DNA of 64,000 bases from Cellulomonas sp. JZ18 (GCF_009720485.1 NZ_CP045245.1:3979326-4043325), one strand, 5' to 3'; numbered from the stretch's first letter, positions 19,804 through 28,216 are shown. The notes: generated from the sequence alone by a model not told the origin. A program made the numbers and translations.

Positions 19804-20084
19804 ATGTCGCGCGCTGACGCCGTCGCCGAGGCGCGACGGCAGCTTCAGGGACAGCACCCTCTGCATGGGCCCGACCAGCGAGCCGGTGGTAACCCCGAGC
19901 AGATCACCGGCATGGGCGACGGCGGCGTCAACTCGTCGATCGGCTCCCAATGGCGCAACAACGCTGACGACCTCCAGGCAGCCATGGACGACGCTCTGGT
20001 CGACGCCGACATCGACCCGGCCGTGTGGGGCGACATCCGCATGAACGTGCGCTCCGCCTGGTCAACGCGGTGCCGGTACCGTGA
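19804..20084 (+). pseudogene. orphan C-terminal toxin domain, polymorphic toxin type 15-like
   Basis: The peptide LHGPDQRAGGNPEQITGMGD, then GGVNSSIGSQWRNNADDLQA matches the Ntox15 nuclease family pattern (an HxxxD-like motif with an NSSIGSQWR block), usually found at the C-terminus of secreted polymorphic toxins. No delivery or pre-toxin domain precedes it; the frame upstream is an antisense transposase remnant. The end is restored by one base near 20050, giving LRLVNAVPVP and a TGA at 20082-20084 that overlaps the next gene's GTG start. Overlapping toxin/immunity junctions of this kind are typical. As sequenced, the toxin is a truncated cassette. Confidence 0.5.
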
Positions 20085-20509
20085 CGGACGTGAGCACCGC
20101 GAGCGAGGCAGCGAACGCCAAGTACGGCCCCAACGGCGACCTCGTCTCCGCCTTCATCAACGCGCTGACGGCGGGCGGCCTCGACTGGCAGCAGGTGGTT
20201 GCCGATTCGAGGACGCCCGAGCGCCGCTCGGCCATCCAGGCAGTCGGAGATGTCCCGTGGCCGGCCCCCCGACTCGCTGCTGTGGACAAGGCGGGCCTCG
20301 ACGCGTTCGCCGCGCTCGGGCTGTCGCGCTCCGACTTCTCCCACCCGCTGGACCTCGGCGCGCTCAAGGTCGCCATCTCGGCGGCGTCGAAGGCGGTCGC
20401 TCTCTGCGACCGAGTCGGTGCTGACGTCGTGCGGACGCTGCTGCAGCCTTTCGCGAACCAGGGGGTCGCGGTGGCGCACGAGGCGATCGCGCGGGCGTCG
20501 CAGGGCTGA
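20081..20509 (+). CDS. hypothetical protein, candidate immunity protein
   Basis: GTG 20081 starts a 142-residue soluble, helix-rich protein (ASEAANAKYGPNGDLVSAFI, then GGLDWQQVVADSRTPERRSA, ending VAHEAIARASQG). A second GTG at 20090 is an alternative start. The start codon overlaps the restored stop of the Ntox15-like toxin fragment as GTGA. Position makes it the likely immunity protein of that toxin. I do not recognise the family, so the role is inferred from context only. Confidence 0.55.
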   Translation: MTDVSTASEAANAKYGPNGDLVSAFINALTAGGLDWQQVVADSRTPERRSAIQAVGDVPWPAPRLAAVDKAGLDAFAALGLSRSDFSHPLDLGALKVAISAASKAVALCDRVGADVVRTLLQPFANQGVAVAHEAIARASQG

Positions 20510-20583
20510 CCCTCCGGCAAGGCCCACCGCATCGGGCGGAGTTGTGCCGGACCTGGCGCGTGACTGGTTCTACGCTGCCCGGT

Positions 20584-21468
20584 GTGACGATCAGGACCCC
20601 GCAGCGGCGAGAACTCGTGAGCGAGCGCGCCCGCACGGCGGTTCGAGACCTCATGAGCGGCACGACGCTGCGTGAGATCGATGAGCTGTGGCAGGACGAG
20701 TTGTTCGCGCCCGTGTTCGACGACCCGGAGCCGGTCGGCGGACAGCGTGTCACGCACTTCCAGGGGTACATGGACCAGGTGGACTGGACCGACCCCATCC
20801 AGGTATCTCGGGCGCTGCGCGTCTTCGAGGCAGCACTCGCGTTCGCTTTCGTGCCGGGCGCCGAGTACCCGAACGCGGCGACCATGGCCCGGCTGCGACG
20901 CCTGTGGGAGCGGGACGGCTACGAGTGGACCGACGAAGGAAAGATCGTCGGCGGTCCGACGACGACCGTGGTCGCGACGGAGTTGCTGGACAACCTCTCG
21001 GACCCACGTGTCATCCGCGACCACCTGGACCGCATCGAGCGCGCAGTTGCTCAGGCGGACCCTTCCCTGGCGATCGGCTCTGCCAAGGAACTCATCGAGA
21101 GCACCGCCAAGCTCGCCCTTGGGGAGTTGGGCGAGGAGGTTCCCTCGGGAGCCGAGGTTTCGGACCTGGTGCGCCGGGTGCAGGAGGCGCTGGCGATCCA
21201 CCCCAGCAAGGCGGCGCCCGGCCCGGATGGCTCGGACGGTGTTAAGAAGATCCTCGGTGCCAGCGTCACGATCGCGAACAGCGTCGCGGAGCTTCGCAAC
21301 TCGTACGGCACCGGCCACGGCAAGGACGTCACCCACACCGGCTTGGGCGCCAGGCACGCTCGGCTTGTGGTGAACGCGGCACGAATGTGGGTCGAGTTCG
21401 TCCTCGACACCCTCTCGGACGAGAAGGCTCCGTGGAGGAAGGCGTCTGCCGGGACCAAAGCGCACTGA
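20584..21468 (+). CDS. abortive infection family protein (Abi C-terminal domain)
   Basis: The 294-residue product has a helical N-terminal domain (LREIDELWQDELFAPVFDDP) and a C-terminal segment with SVAELRNSYGTGHGKD and ARHARLVVNAARMWVEFVLD. The NxYGTGHG and RHAxLxVNAA blocks are characteristic of the Abi C-terminal domain (HEPN-related) of phage-abortive proteins. Such proteins halt growth of infected cells, probably through RNA cleavage; that mechanism is family knowledge, not visible here. GTG 20584 is used. The gene is single, 75 bases after its upstream neighbour, and is the last defence-like gene before dnaB. Confidence 0.75.
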   Translation: MTIRTPQRRELVSERARTAVRDLMSGTTLREIDELWQDELFAPVFDDPEPVGGQRVTHFQGYMDQVDWTDPIQVSRALRVFEAALAFAFVPGAEYPNAATMARLRRLWERDGYEWTDEGKIVGGPTTTVVATELLDNLSDPRVIRDHLDRIERAVAQADPSLAIGSAKELIESTAKLALGELGEEVPSGAEVSDLVRRVQEALAIHPSKAAPGPDGSDGVKKILGASVTIANSVAELRNSYGTGHGKDVTHTGLGARHARLVVNAARMWVEFVLDTLSDEKAPWRKASAGTKAH

Positions 21469-21481
21469 CCCGTCGTAGAGG

Positions 21482-21946
21482 TCAGGCCGCGTGACGCCGG
21501 TGAATCTCCAACCGCTGCGCGTTCGGACCGAATGACTCGACCACGACCTTGTACGCGGTGTCCGCGTCGCGCGGCTCGCGGAACTCGAACTCGTACTCGG
21601 CTTCCCGCTCGACCGAGGTGACGAGTTCCAGCGCCTGTCCGTCAGTGTCGAAACGCAGGGCGACTCGCTGGCGCGCCCGAAACTGTGCGTCCTCGAAGGA
21701 GATCGGGGTCTGGTCCCCGCCGAGCCGATCCCGGATCTTGATTCCGAGCGCGGAGATCCCCTTGGCCGCCGCGTACTCGAATGCCGCCTGGCCAACCAAC
21801 ATGAGGATCTGGAGATTCGCCGCGTCGGCGCCCCAGACGAAGTCGGTCTTGTTGCGCCGCCTGATGAACGTCGGCTCGTCGATACCGGGCCGGCGACGTC
21901 CCGGCGAGCGCGCGGAATCGCGCGAGGGCGAGCAGGCTTCCCACAT
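21482..21946 (-). CDS. hypothetical protein downstream of dnaB
   Basis: ATG 21946 gives a protein of 154 residues whose reliable part is RRRNKTDFVWGADAANLQIL, then EYAAAKGISALGIKIRDRLG, then AYKVVVESFGPNAQRLEIHR. Another frame from GTG 22022 (MPRFAESANRLSLWETVRRT, then DVGSLLALARFRALAG) could be the native N-terminus, joined near 21890; that GTG is only 5 bases past the dnaB stop. The family is not recognised. The mixed alpha/beta pattern and lack of membrane segments suggest a cytoplasmic protein. Codon use is closer to the island than to dnaB. Confidence 0.5.
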   Translation of the reverse strand: MWEACSPSRDSARSPGRRRPGIDEPTFIRRRNKTDFVWGADAANLQILMLVGQAAFEYAAAKGISALGIKIRDRLGGDQTPISFEDAQFRARQRVALRFDTDGQALELVTSVEREAEYEFEFREPRDADTAYKVVVESFGPNAQRLEIHRRHAA

Positions 21947-22027
21947 CGACGGTGAGATCGCCGGTCCTTCTCACCGTTTCCCACAACGACAGCCGATTCG
22001 CAGACTCGGCGAACCGCGGCACTCGCG

Positions 22028-23410
22028 CTACATCTGCATGTCGACGAAGCGCGAGTAGTGCCCTTGGAACGCGACGGTGATCGTGTCCGTCGGGCCGTTA
22101 CGGTGCTTCGCGACGATCAGGTCGGCCTCACCCGCGCGCGGTGATTCCTTCTCATATGCGTCTTCACGATGCAGAAGAATTACCATGTCCGCATCCTGTT
22201 CAATAGAACCACTTTCGCGCAGGTCGCTCATCGCCGGCCGCTTGTCGGTGCGCTGCTCGGGACCACGGTTCAGCTGCGAGATCGCGATCACGGGGACCTC
22301 GAGCTCCTTGGCGAGGAGCTTGAGCGCGCGCGAGAACTCGGAGACCTCCTGCTGGCGGGACTCGACGCGCTTGCCGGACGTCATCAGCTGGAGGTAGTCG
22401 ATGACGACGAGCTTGAGGTCGTGCCGCTGCTTCAGGCGCCGGCACTTGGCCCGGATCTCCATCAGCGACATGTTCGGCGAGTCGTCGATGAACAGCGGCG
22501 CCTCGGAGATGCGGCCCATCGTCGCCGCGATCTTCGCCCAGTCCTCCTCGCCCATCGCACCCGTGCGCAGCTTCTGCAGGTGCACGCGCGCCTCGGCGGA
22601 CAGCAGACGCATCGTGATCTCGTTGCGGCTCATCTCGAGCGAGAACACGACGGACGCCATGTTGTGCTTGATGGCCGCGGACCGGACGATGTCGATGCCG
22701 ACCGTCGACTTGCCGATGGCGGGTCGGGCGGCGATGACGATCATCTGCCCGGGGTGCAGGCCGTTCGTCAGCCGGTCCAGGTCGGCGAACCCGGTCGGCA
22801 CGCCGATCATGCCCTCGCCGCGGTGGCCCGCCGCCTCGATCTCGTCGACGGTGCCGCCGATGATCTCGGACAGCGGCAGGTAGTCCTCCGACGCGCGCCG
22901 CTCGGTGACGGCGTAGACCTCCGCCTGGGCGTTGTTGACGAGCTCGTCGACGTCGCCGCCGTCGGTCGCGTAGCCGAGCTGGACGATGCGGGTGCCGGCC
23001 TCGACGAGCTTGCGGAGGATGGAGCGCTCGCGCACGATCCGCGCGTAGAAGCCGGCGTTCGCGGCGGTCGGCACGGACGCGATGAGGGTGTGCAGGTAGG
23101 CGGCGCCGCCGATGCGGCCGATCTCGCCGCGCTTGGTCAGCTCGTCGGAGACCGTGATCGCGTCGGCCGGCTCGCCGCGGCCGTACAGGTCGATGATCGC
23201 GTCGTAGATCGCCTCGTGCGCCGGCCGGTAGAAGTCGGTCCCCCGCACCTGCTCGATGACGTCGGCGATGGCGTCCTTGCTGATCATCATGCCGCCGAGC
23301 ACCGAGCGCTCGGCCTCGAGGTCCTGCGGCGGCGTCCGGTCGAACCCGCCGCCCCCGCCGCGGTTGCCCGTGTCCGGCGGTGCGCCGTACTCGAGGTCCT
23401 CGATGGTCAC
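22028..23410 (-). CDS. dnaB: replicative DNA helicase DnaB
   Basis: This 460-residue hexameric helicase unwinds DNA at the replication fork. It has the N-terminal primase-interacting domain (PPQDLEAERSVLGGMMISKD) and a RecA-like core with Walker A (ARPAIGKST), Walker B (LKLVVIDYLQLM) and the conserved loop SDLRESGSIEQDAD. GTG 23410 is the start. Length matches intein-free actinobacterial DnaB. It follows the rpsF-ssb-rpsR-rplI block at a distance, as in other Actinobacteria. A 78-base stretch after the RESG codons uses AT-rich codons unlike the rest of the gene (separate entry). Confidence 0.97.
   Translation of the reverse strand: MTIEDLEYGAPPDTGNRGGGGGFDRTPPQDLEAERSVLGGMMISKDAIADVIEQVRGTDFYRPAHEAIYDAIIDLYGRGEPADAITVSDELTKRGEIGRIGGAAYLHTLIASVPTAANAGFYARIVRERSILRKLVEAGTRIVQLGYATDGGDVDELVNNAQAEVYAVTERRASEDYLPLSEIIGGTVDEIEAAGHRGEGMIGVPTGFADLDRLTNGLHPGQMIVIAARPAIGKSTVGIDIVRSAAIKHNMASVVFSLEMSRNEITMRLLSAEARVHLQKLRTGAMGEEDWAKIAATMGRISEAPLFIDDSPNMSLMEIRAKCRRLKQRHDLKLVVIDYLQLMTSGKRVESRQQEVSEFSRALKLLAKELEVPVIAISQLNRGPEQRTDKRPAMSDLRESGSIEQDADMVILLHREDAYEKESPRAGEADLIVAKHRNGPTDTITVAFQGHYSRFVDMQM
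22139..22216 (-). other. low-GC codon patch at the DnaB-b intein insertion site
   Basis: Codons for ESGSIEQDADMVILLHREDA and the next few residues use GAA, AGT, GGT, TCT, ATT, GTA, CTT, CAT, CGT, TAT and TCA. I count 32 G/C in 75 bases, against codons almost always ending in G or C elsewhere in dnaB. The patch begins at ESG|SIEQ (between 22208 and 22207), the known DnaB-b intein junction. No intein is present. Confidence 0.7.
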
Positions 23411-23559
23411 CCGTCACCCACTCCTCGCTCGTCCCACCCGGTCGAACGGACGTTCTACACGGAGCTGCCGACAGTTCCCCGGTTCCCGTGCGGCGACGCC
23501 GCGTGGGCGCACCGGTGCCACCTGTCCTCGCGAGGGTAGGTGCCCACGACCCGACCCCC

Positions 23560-23735
23560 AAACGGCGCTGTGCACAGAGCGGTGGACAGCCTGTGGACGC
23601 ACGCCCGGACCCTGTGTGCACAGGATGGGGACAGTGCTGTGGACAACGTGGAGGAGGAGTCCGGACACCGCCTTCCACCGGCGCATACGCTGTGCACGTG
23701 CTGTGGATCGACATCCGTTCGCCCCGTATCCACCT
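23560..23735. promoter_or_regulatory. cluster of DnaA-box-like sequences between dnaB and the MATE gene
   Basis: A perfect actinobacterial DnaA box TGTGGACAA lies at 23638-23646. Near matches sit at 23569 (TGTGCACAG), 23581 (GGTGGACAG), 23592 (TGTGGACGC), 23615 (TGTGCACAG), 23702 (TGTGGATCG) and, inverted, near 23725 (GTATCCACC). Seven in about 170 bases upstream of the replicative helicase gene is more than expected by chance and suggests DnaA binding or DnaA-linked control. Confidence 0.5.
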
Positions 23736-23744
23736 GGCGGACGA

Positions 23745-25115
23745 GTGAACCGGCACGCGGACGGCGCGTCGCCCCCGGGCGCGTCGCCCGACGCCCGTCC
23801 GCCGGGCGTCGACCGGCAGATCGTCGCCCTCGCCGTGCCCGCCCTGGGCGCGCTCGTCGCGGAGCCGCTGTTCGTCCTCGTCGACTCCGCGATCGTCGGT
23901 CACCTCGGCACCGACGCCCTCGCCGGTCTCGCGATCGCCTCCACGGTGCTGGTCACGCTCGTCGGCCTGTGCGTGTTCCTCGCGTACGCGACGACGGCCG
24001 CGGTCGCCCGCCGCCTCGGTGCCGGCGACACCCGGGGCGCCCTGCAGACCGGGGTGGACGGGATCTGGCTGGGGCTCGGCCTGGGCGTGGTCCTCGCCGT
24101 CGCCGCGTGGCTCTCGGCGCCGTGGCTGCTGGCGGCGCTGGGCGCGGACGGCGCCGTCCTCGAGCAGGGCGTGTCGTACCTGCGCTGGTCGACCCCGGGC
24201 CTGCCCGGCATGCTCCTCGTCCTCGCGGCGACCGGCGCCCTGCGCGGCCTGCAGGACACCCGGACCCCGCTCGTCGTCGCAGCGTCCGGCGCCGTCGCCA
24301 ACGCCGCCCTCAACGCCGTCCTCGTGTACGGCGCCGGCATGGGGATCGCCGGCTCGGGCCTGGGCACCGCCGTCGCACAGCTCGGCATGGCCGTCGCCCT
24401 CGTCGTGGTCGTCGTCCGCGGTGCCCGGGCCGCCGGCGCCGACCTGCGCCCGGCCGCCGGCGGCATCCTCGCGAACGCGCGCGCCGGCGTCCCGCTGCTC
24501 GTGCGCACCGCCACGCTGCGTCTCGCCATCCTGCTCACGGTGTGGGTCGCGACCGGGCTGGGCGCCGCCGCGCTGGCGGGTCACCAGGTCGTCAACGCGG
24601 TCTGGGGACTGACGGCCTTCGCCCTCGACGCCCTCGCGATCGCCGCTCAGGCGCTGGTCGGGCACGCCCTCGGTGGCGCCGACGTCGCGCGCACGCGCGC
24701 CCTGCTGCGCAGGACGCTGCAGTGGGGCGTCGCCGCCGGTGCCGTCATGGGTGTGCTCGTCGGGGGCCTCGCGCCGCTGTACGTCCCGCTCTTCACGTCC
24801 GACCCCGAGGTGCGCAGGGCGGCGGTCGTCGGCCTCGTCGTGGCCGCGCTCGCGTTGCCGATGGCCGGCTGGGTGTTCGTCCTCGACGGCGTGCTCATCG
24901 GCGCCGGTGACGGGCCGTTCCTCGCGTGGGCGGGCGTCGCCACGCTCGTCGTCTACACGCCCGCGGCCCTCGCCGTGCACGCGTGGGCGCCGCCCGGCCC
25001 CGCCGGTCTCGCCTGGCTCTGGGCGGCGTTCGCGGTCCTGTTCATGGCCGCGCGCGCGGTGACGACGGGCCTGCGCGCACGTGGGACCGCCTGGATGGTG
25101 ACCGGCGCGCGCTGA
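23745..25115 (+). CDS. MATE-family efflux transporter (DinF-like)
   Basis: This 456-residue integral membrane protein has about 12 hydrophobic segments in two homologous halves, starting VDRQIVALAVPALGALVAEP with the conserved E-P-L and VDSAIVGHLGTDALAGLAIA, then LRGLQDTRTPL, features of the MATE DinF subgroup. It exports cationic drugs or metabolites using a H+ or Na+ gradient. GTG 23745 is the first in-frame start near the N-terminal charged segment; no strong ribosome-binding site is visible. It is divergent from dnaB, sharing the DnaA-box-rich spacer. Confidence 0.88.
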   Translation: MNRHADGASPPGASPDARPPGVDRQIVALAVPALGALVAEPLFVLVDSAIVGHLGTDALAGLAIASTVLVTLVGLCVFLAYATTAAVARRLGAGDTRGALQTGVDGIWLGLGLGVVLAVAAWLSAPWLLAALGADGAVLEQGVSYLRWSTPGLPGMLLVLAATGALRGLQDTRTPLVVAASGAVANAALNAVLVYGAGMGIAGSGLGTAVAQLGMAVALVVVVVRGARAAGADLRPAAGGILANARAGVPLLVRTATLRLAILLTVWVATGLGAAALAGHQVVNAVWGLTAFALDALAIAAQALVGHALGGADVARTRALLRRTLQWGVAAGAVMGVLVGGLAPLYVPLFTSDPEVRRAAVVGLVVAALALPMAGWVFVLDGVLIGAGDGPFLAWAGVATLVVYTPAALAVHAWAPPGPAGLAWLWAAFAVLFMAARAVTTGLRARGTAWMVTGAR

Positions 25116-25280
25116 CCGCACGGCGCTCGAGGTGCTCCCGCGGCGCCCGCGACGACCCGCTCGCCCGTCAGTCCACGTGCGGGACCGTCGGCGTCGCGGC
25201 CCCGTCGCCGCAGGTGCGCCCGCTCACGAGCATGACCCGGGCCAGCGCGACGCCGTGGGCCACCGGACGGCGAGCCGGCG

Positions 25281-25697
25281 TCAGTCGCCGCCTCCACCCC
25301 CGCCGCCGTCCCCGCCGTCGCCACCCCATCCGCCCCAGCCGCCGCCGTGCGACCCGCCGTCCTGCGATGCGCCGTCGTGGCCGTGACGTCCGCCGGAGTC
25401 CCCCGACGAGGACCCGCCCGCGCCGCCGTCCGACGGCCTCGCGCGAGCGCCGGGTCGAGGAGCCGCGGGACGCGACACGCTCCGCCCGGTCCACCACGCG
25501 CCCGCCGAGGCGGCGCTCAGTGCGAGGAAGACGATCCCGACGGCCATGAACGCCGACGAGTCACGTTGGCCCATGCCCAGCACCAGGAACACGATCCCGA
25601 TGGGGAGGAAGGCCGCGCCCGCCCCCGCTGCGGCCCCTGCGGGCCGCTCCTCACGGGCACCCGTGCCGCTCCCCTGCTCGCCGGCGTCGTCGGTCAC
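25281..25697 (-). CDS. small membrane protein with glycine-rich tail
   Basis: The 138-residue product has two predicted membrane helices (AAFLPIGIVFLVLGMG and FMAVGIVFLALSAASAGAWW) separated by a short loop, then a low-complexity Gly/Asp/His/Ser tail ending GDGGGGGGGD. It is probably a minor membrane protein of unknown function. The low-complexity tail makes the 3' end prone to shadow frames, but the two helices and the start MTDDAGEQ support a real gene. Confidence 0.6.
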   Translation of the reverse strand: MTDDAGEQGSGTGAREERPAGAAAGAGAAFLPIGIVFLVLGMGQRDSSAFMAVGIVFLALSAASAGAWWTGRSVSRPAAPRPGARARPSDGGAGGSSSGDSGGRHGHDGASQDGGSHGGGWGGWGGDGGDGGGGGGGD

Positions 25698-25778
25698 GTC
25701 GGGCCTCCTCAGCTCCTCGTCGGTCCTCGTCGCGAGGCTACTGACCGGCGCGCCCGGCGCGGGAGCCGACCGCGACGG

Positions 25779-26351
25779 TCAGCGCGGCACGCTCTCGGTG
25801 GGGCGGGACACGTCGACCTGGTCGAGGGGTACCTCCTCCGTGGGGCGGGCACGTTCCAGCAGCGCGTCGCCGCACGGCACGCCCGAGGGCTGGCCGAGCT
25901 CGCCCGTCCCGTCGATCGTCACCTGCCAGCACGTCGCCAGCGTGACGCGGCCGGTCGTGACACCGGACTGCACCACCGAGGACTCCTGGGTATACATGCG
26001 CAGGTGCAGGTCACCGTCGACCACCTCCCCGGAGAGAGCGACGCTCCCGAGGATGATCGAGAGGAAGTCGACGGTGCGCACGGCCTCGTCGTCCGCGTTC
26101 AGCACGGTGGTGCCCGCGCAGTCCGCCAGCTCCTGCGCCAGCGCCGTCGTGTCCGCGCCCGCTGCCGGGAGCCGACCGCCCTTGTTCCCCAGGCACTCGA
26201 GCGTCCGCGCGAGCTGGCTCCCCAGCCCGGCCTCGGCGCCCTCGCGGGCGCGCGTCAGGACGGTGTCGTCGGCGTTGCAGCCCGCGAGCGCCGGGACGAG
26301 GGCCACGACGAGCGCGAGGCCCCAGCGGCGGGCGTCACGGGCGGCCGGCAA
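25779..26351 (-). CDS. secreted lipoprotein, unknown function
   Basis: The 190-residue precursor starts with a signal peptide (MPAARDARRWGLALVVALVP, then ALAGC) ending in a classic lipobox with the lipidated Cys. The mature part is Cys-containing and beta-rich (FLSIILGSVALSGEVVDGDL, then VTLATCWQVTIDGTGELG). The start is TTG 26351, supported by GGAGG 6-7 bases upstream. It overlaps the end of another short frame (…LEDALAGRP) that may be an upstream small gene. It is presumably anchored on the cell surface; no partner is evident. Confidence 0.65.
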   Translation of the reverse strand: MPAARDARRWGLALVVALVPALAGCNADDTVLTRAREGAEAGLGSQLARTLECLGNKGGRLPAAGADTTALAQELADCAGTTVLNADDEAVRTVDFLSIILGSVALSGEVVDGDLHLRMYTQESSVVQSGVTTGRVTLATCWQVTIDGTGELGQPSGVPCGDALLERARPTEEVPLDQVDVSRPTESVPR

Positions 26352-26754
26352 GAGCGTCCTCCAGCGCCCGGGCGTCGAGCCCCGCCGATCCCGAGCACGT
26401 CGAGCTCGTCGCTGCGTCGGGGGTGGCGGTGTGCGCAGGCCCGACGGCGGGCACGCGCGACGCGGCGGCCGACGACGGCGCCGGCTGAGTCAGGACCGGT
26501 GCGGCAGCGACGTGCCCTCGTGACCGACGCACCAGCCCTCCTCGGCTCGGTCGTCGGCCGCTCCGACGTGCGTCACAACCTTCCTGACGCGTCGTCCGCC
26601 GCGCAGGCCGTCGACATGTGATCTCGCCCACATCGCCGCGCTCGGGCGGGTGCGGAGCGCCGGGCACGCCACAGCTGCCTGCAGACCTCTGCCTCCCGCG
26701 TCCACCCGTCCGGATCCCCGCCGACGCGCACGGGCGGCGGGTCCCCGGACGCGA
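26352..26754. other. gene-poor stretch upstream of the lipoprotein gene
   Basis: A minus-strand frame of 110 codons (26335-26667) ends LDARALEDALAGRP just before the lipoprotein start, and its later half (PVLTQPAPSSAAASRVPAVG) looks like an exported low-complexity segment. Its beginning reads like random GC-rich sequence, so I do not call it a gene. Nothing else is seen. Confidence 0.3.
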
Positions 26755-26791
26755 CGAGGCCCCGCCCCGGACGGACCGGGACGGGGCCTCG
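26755..26791 (-). terminator. terminator of the rpsF-ssb-rpsR-rplI operon
   Basis: Two 14-base arms (26755-26768, 26778-26791) pair with one mismatch around a 9-base loop, starting CGAGGCCCCG. It lies 20 bases past the rplI stop. Confidence 0.8.
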
Positions 26792-26810
26792 TACGACCTC
26801 GAGGGAGGTG

Positions 26811-27260
26811 TCAGGCGGCGACGACCTTGACGGTCACCGTGGCCGAGACCTCGGGGTGCAGGCGGACCTGCACCTTGTACTCGCCGAGCGACTTGATCGC
26901 CTGCGAGACCTCGATCTTGCGCTTGTCGACGGCCGGGGCACCGGCGGCCTTGATCGCGTCGGCGATCTCGGCCGTGGTGACGGCGCCGAAGAGGCGGCCG
27001 GACTCGCCGGACTTCGCCGTCACCGTGACCGCGTTCGCCTGGAGCGAGTCGCGGACGGCACGGGCGTCGTCGAGCGACGCGATCTCACGGGCCTTGCGGG
27101 CCTTGCGGATCGCGGTGACGTCCTTCTCGGCACCCTTGGTCCACGGCGTGGCCAGGTTGCGCGGGACGAGGTAGTTGCGGGCGTACCCGTCCTTCACCTC
27201 GACGACGTCGCCAGGGGCACCGAGACCGGTGACCTCGTGGGTCAGGATGATCTTCGCCAT
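26811..27260 (-). CDS. rplI: 50S ribosomal protein L9
   Basis: This 149-residue protein opens [20 protein letters not shown], then [16 protein letters not shown], the conserved L9 N-terminal rRNA-binding domain, followed by the long connecting helix and the C-terminal domain. It stabilises the L1 stalk region of the large subunit. It is the last gene of the rpsF-ssb-rpsR-rplI operon, 14 bases after rpsR and ahead of a strong hairpin terminator. Length and sequence are normal. Confidence 0.98.
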   Translation of the reverse strand: MAKIILTHEVTGLGAPGDVVEVKDGYARNYLVPRNLATPWTKGAEKDVTAIRKARKAREIASLDDARAVRDSLQANAVTVTAKSGESGRLFGAVTTAEIADAIKAAGAPAVDKRKIEVSQAIKSLGEYKVQVRLHPEVSATVTVKVVAA

Positions 27261-27274
27261 GAGTCTCCCCTTCC

Positions 27275-27510
27275 TCAGCGCGCCGACGACGAGTACGGCA
27301 GCAGGGCCATCTCGCGGGCGTTCTTGACGGCACGGGCGATCGCGCGCTGCTCCTGCACGGACACGCCGGTCACGCGACGGGCGCGGATCTTGCCGCGGTC
27401 GGAGATGAACTTGCGCAGCAGAGCCGTGTCCTTGTAGTCGACCGTCTCGATCTTGGCGGCCTTGAGGGGTTCTGCTTCTTCTTGGGCTTGCGGACGACGG
27501 GCTTGGCCAT
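27275..27510 (-). CDS. rpsR: 30S ribosomal protein S18, one-base gap in the sequence
   Basis: ATG 27510 starts [15 protein letters not shown], and the rest ([20 protein letters not shown], then [20 protein letters not shown]) is canonical S18, but a base is missing near 27467-27471 (AACCCCTCAAG, expected AACCC-G-CTCAAG). Restoring it gives 78 residues. S18 is needed for small-subunit assembly and pairs with S6 on the platform. A true frameshift would very likely be lethal unless another rpsR copy exists, so this is my key evidence that the sequence has base-loss errors. It sits between ssb and rplI, as in most bacteria. Confidence 0.96.
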
Positions 27511-27587
27511 CGTGGTGCTCCTTGTCTGTGGAGCCCCGAGCGTTGCCGTGCTCGGGGATGTGAGTCTTCAGGTGGTGCGAGCGCCGA

Positions 27588-28121
27588 TCAGAACGGGGGC
27601 TCGTCGGAGTAGCCGCCGCCGGACGACCCGCCCGCGGGCGTGGCCCACGGGTCGTCGACCTGGCCGGCGGAGGACGACTGGCCGCCCCCGTAGCCGCCGC
27701 CACCGCCGCCGAAGCCGCCACCGCCGCCACCGCCGAAGCCGCCGCCACCACCGGACCGCTGGGTCCGGGTGACCTTGGCCGTGGCGTAGCGCAGCGACGG
27801 GCCGACCTCGTCGACCTGCAGCTCGTACACGGTGCGCTTCTCGCCCTCGCGGGTCTCGTAGGAGCGCTGCACGAGCCGACCGGTCACGATGACGCGGGTG
27901 CCCTTGGTGAGGGACTCGGCGACGGACTCGGCCGCCTCCCGCCAGATCGAGCAGCGGAGGAACAGCGTCTCGCCGTCCTTCCACTCGTTGCTCTGGCGGT
28001 CGAACGTGCGCGGGGTGGACGCGACGGTGAAGTTCGCGACCGCGGCCCCGGACGGGGTGAAGCGCAGCTCCGGGTCCCCGGTCAGGTTCCCGATCACCGT
28101 GATGGTGGTCTCACCGGCCAT
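27588..28121 (-). CDS. ssb: single-stranded DNA-binding protein
   Basis: The 177-residue protein has the OB fold ([20 protein letters not shown], then [18 protein letters not shown], then [16 protein letters not shown]), a long glycine-rich linker, and the C-terminal tip SDEPPF that recruits repair and replication proteins. It coats single-stranded DNA at forks. ATG 28121 follows a clear ribosome-binding site (GAGGAGG). It lies between rpsF and rpsR in the conserved operon. Confidence 0.97.
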   Translation of the reverse strand: MAGETTITVIGNLTGDPELRFTPSGAAVANFTVASTPRTFDRQSNEWKDGETLFLRCSIWREAAESVAESLTKGTRVIVTGRLVQRSYETREGEKRTVYELQVDEVGPSLRYATAKVTRTQRSGGGGGFGGGGGGGFGGGGGGYGGGQSSSAGQVDDPWATPAGGSSGGGYSDEPPF

Positions 28122-28216
28122 GGCGGCCTCCTCGCTCGTTCCGACGGATCGACTGCGGCTGTGCCGCACGGGTGGGGTGCTGCCCGGACGCTAGGCCCGG
28201 GCACCCACACGCGGGC

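Noticed and set aside
22200..25121. A 973-codon open frame on the minus strand across dnaB, its spacer and the MATE gene
   Set aside because: It is antisense to two clear genes, has Arg/Gly/Ala-dominated random composition and no domain. High GC makes such frames common.
27650..27770. Repetitive DNA resembling a short repeat array in ssb
   Set aside because: The repeats encode the glycine-rich linker of SSB. There are no regular spacers, and no CRISPR array or cas gene was found in the window.
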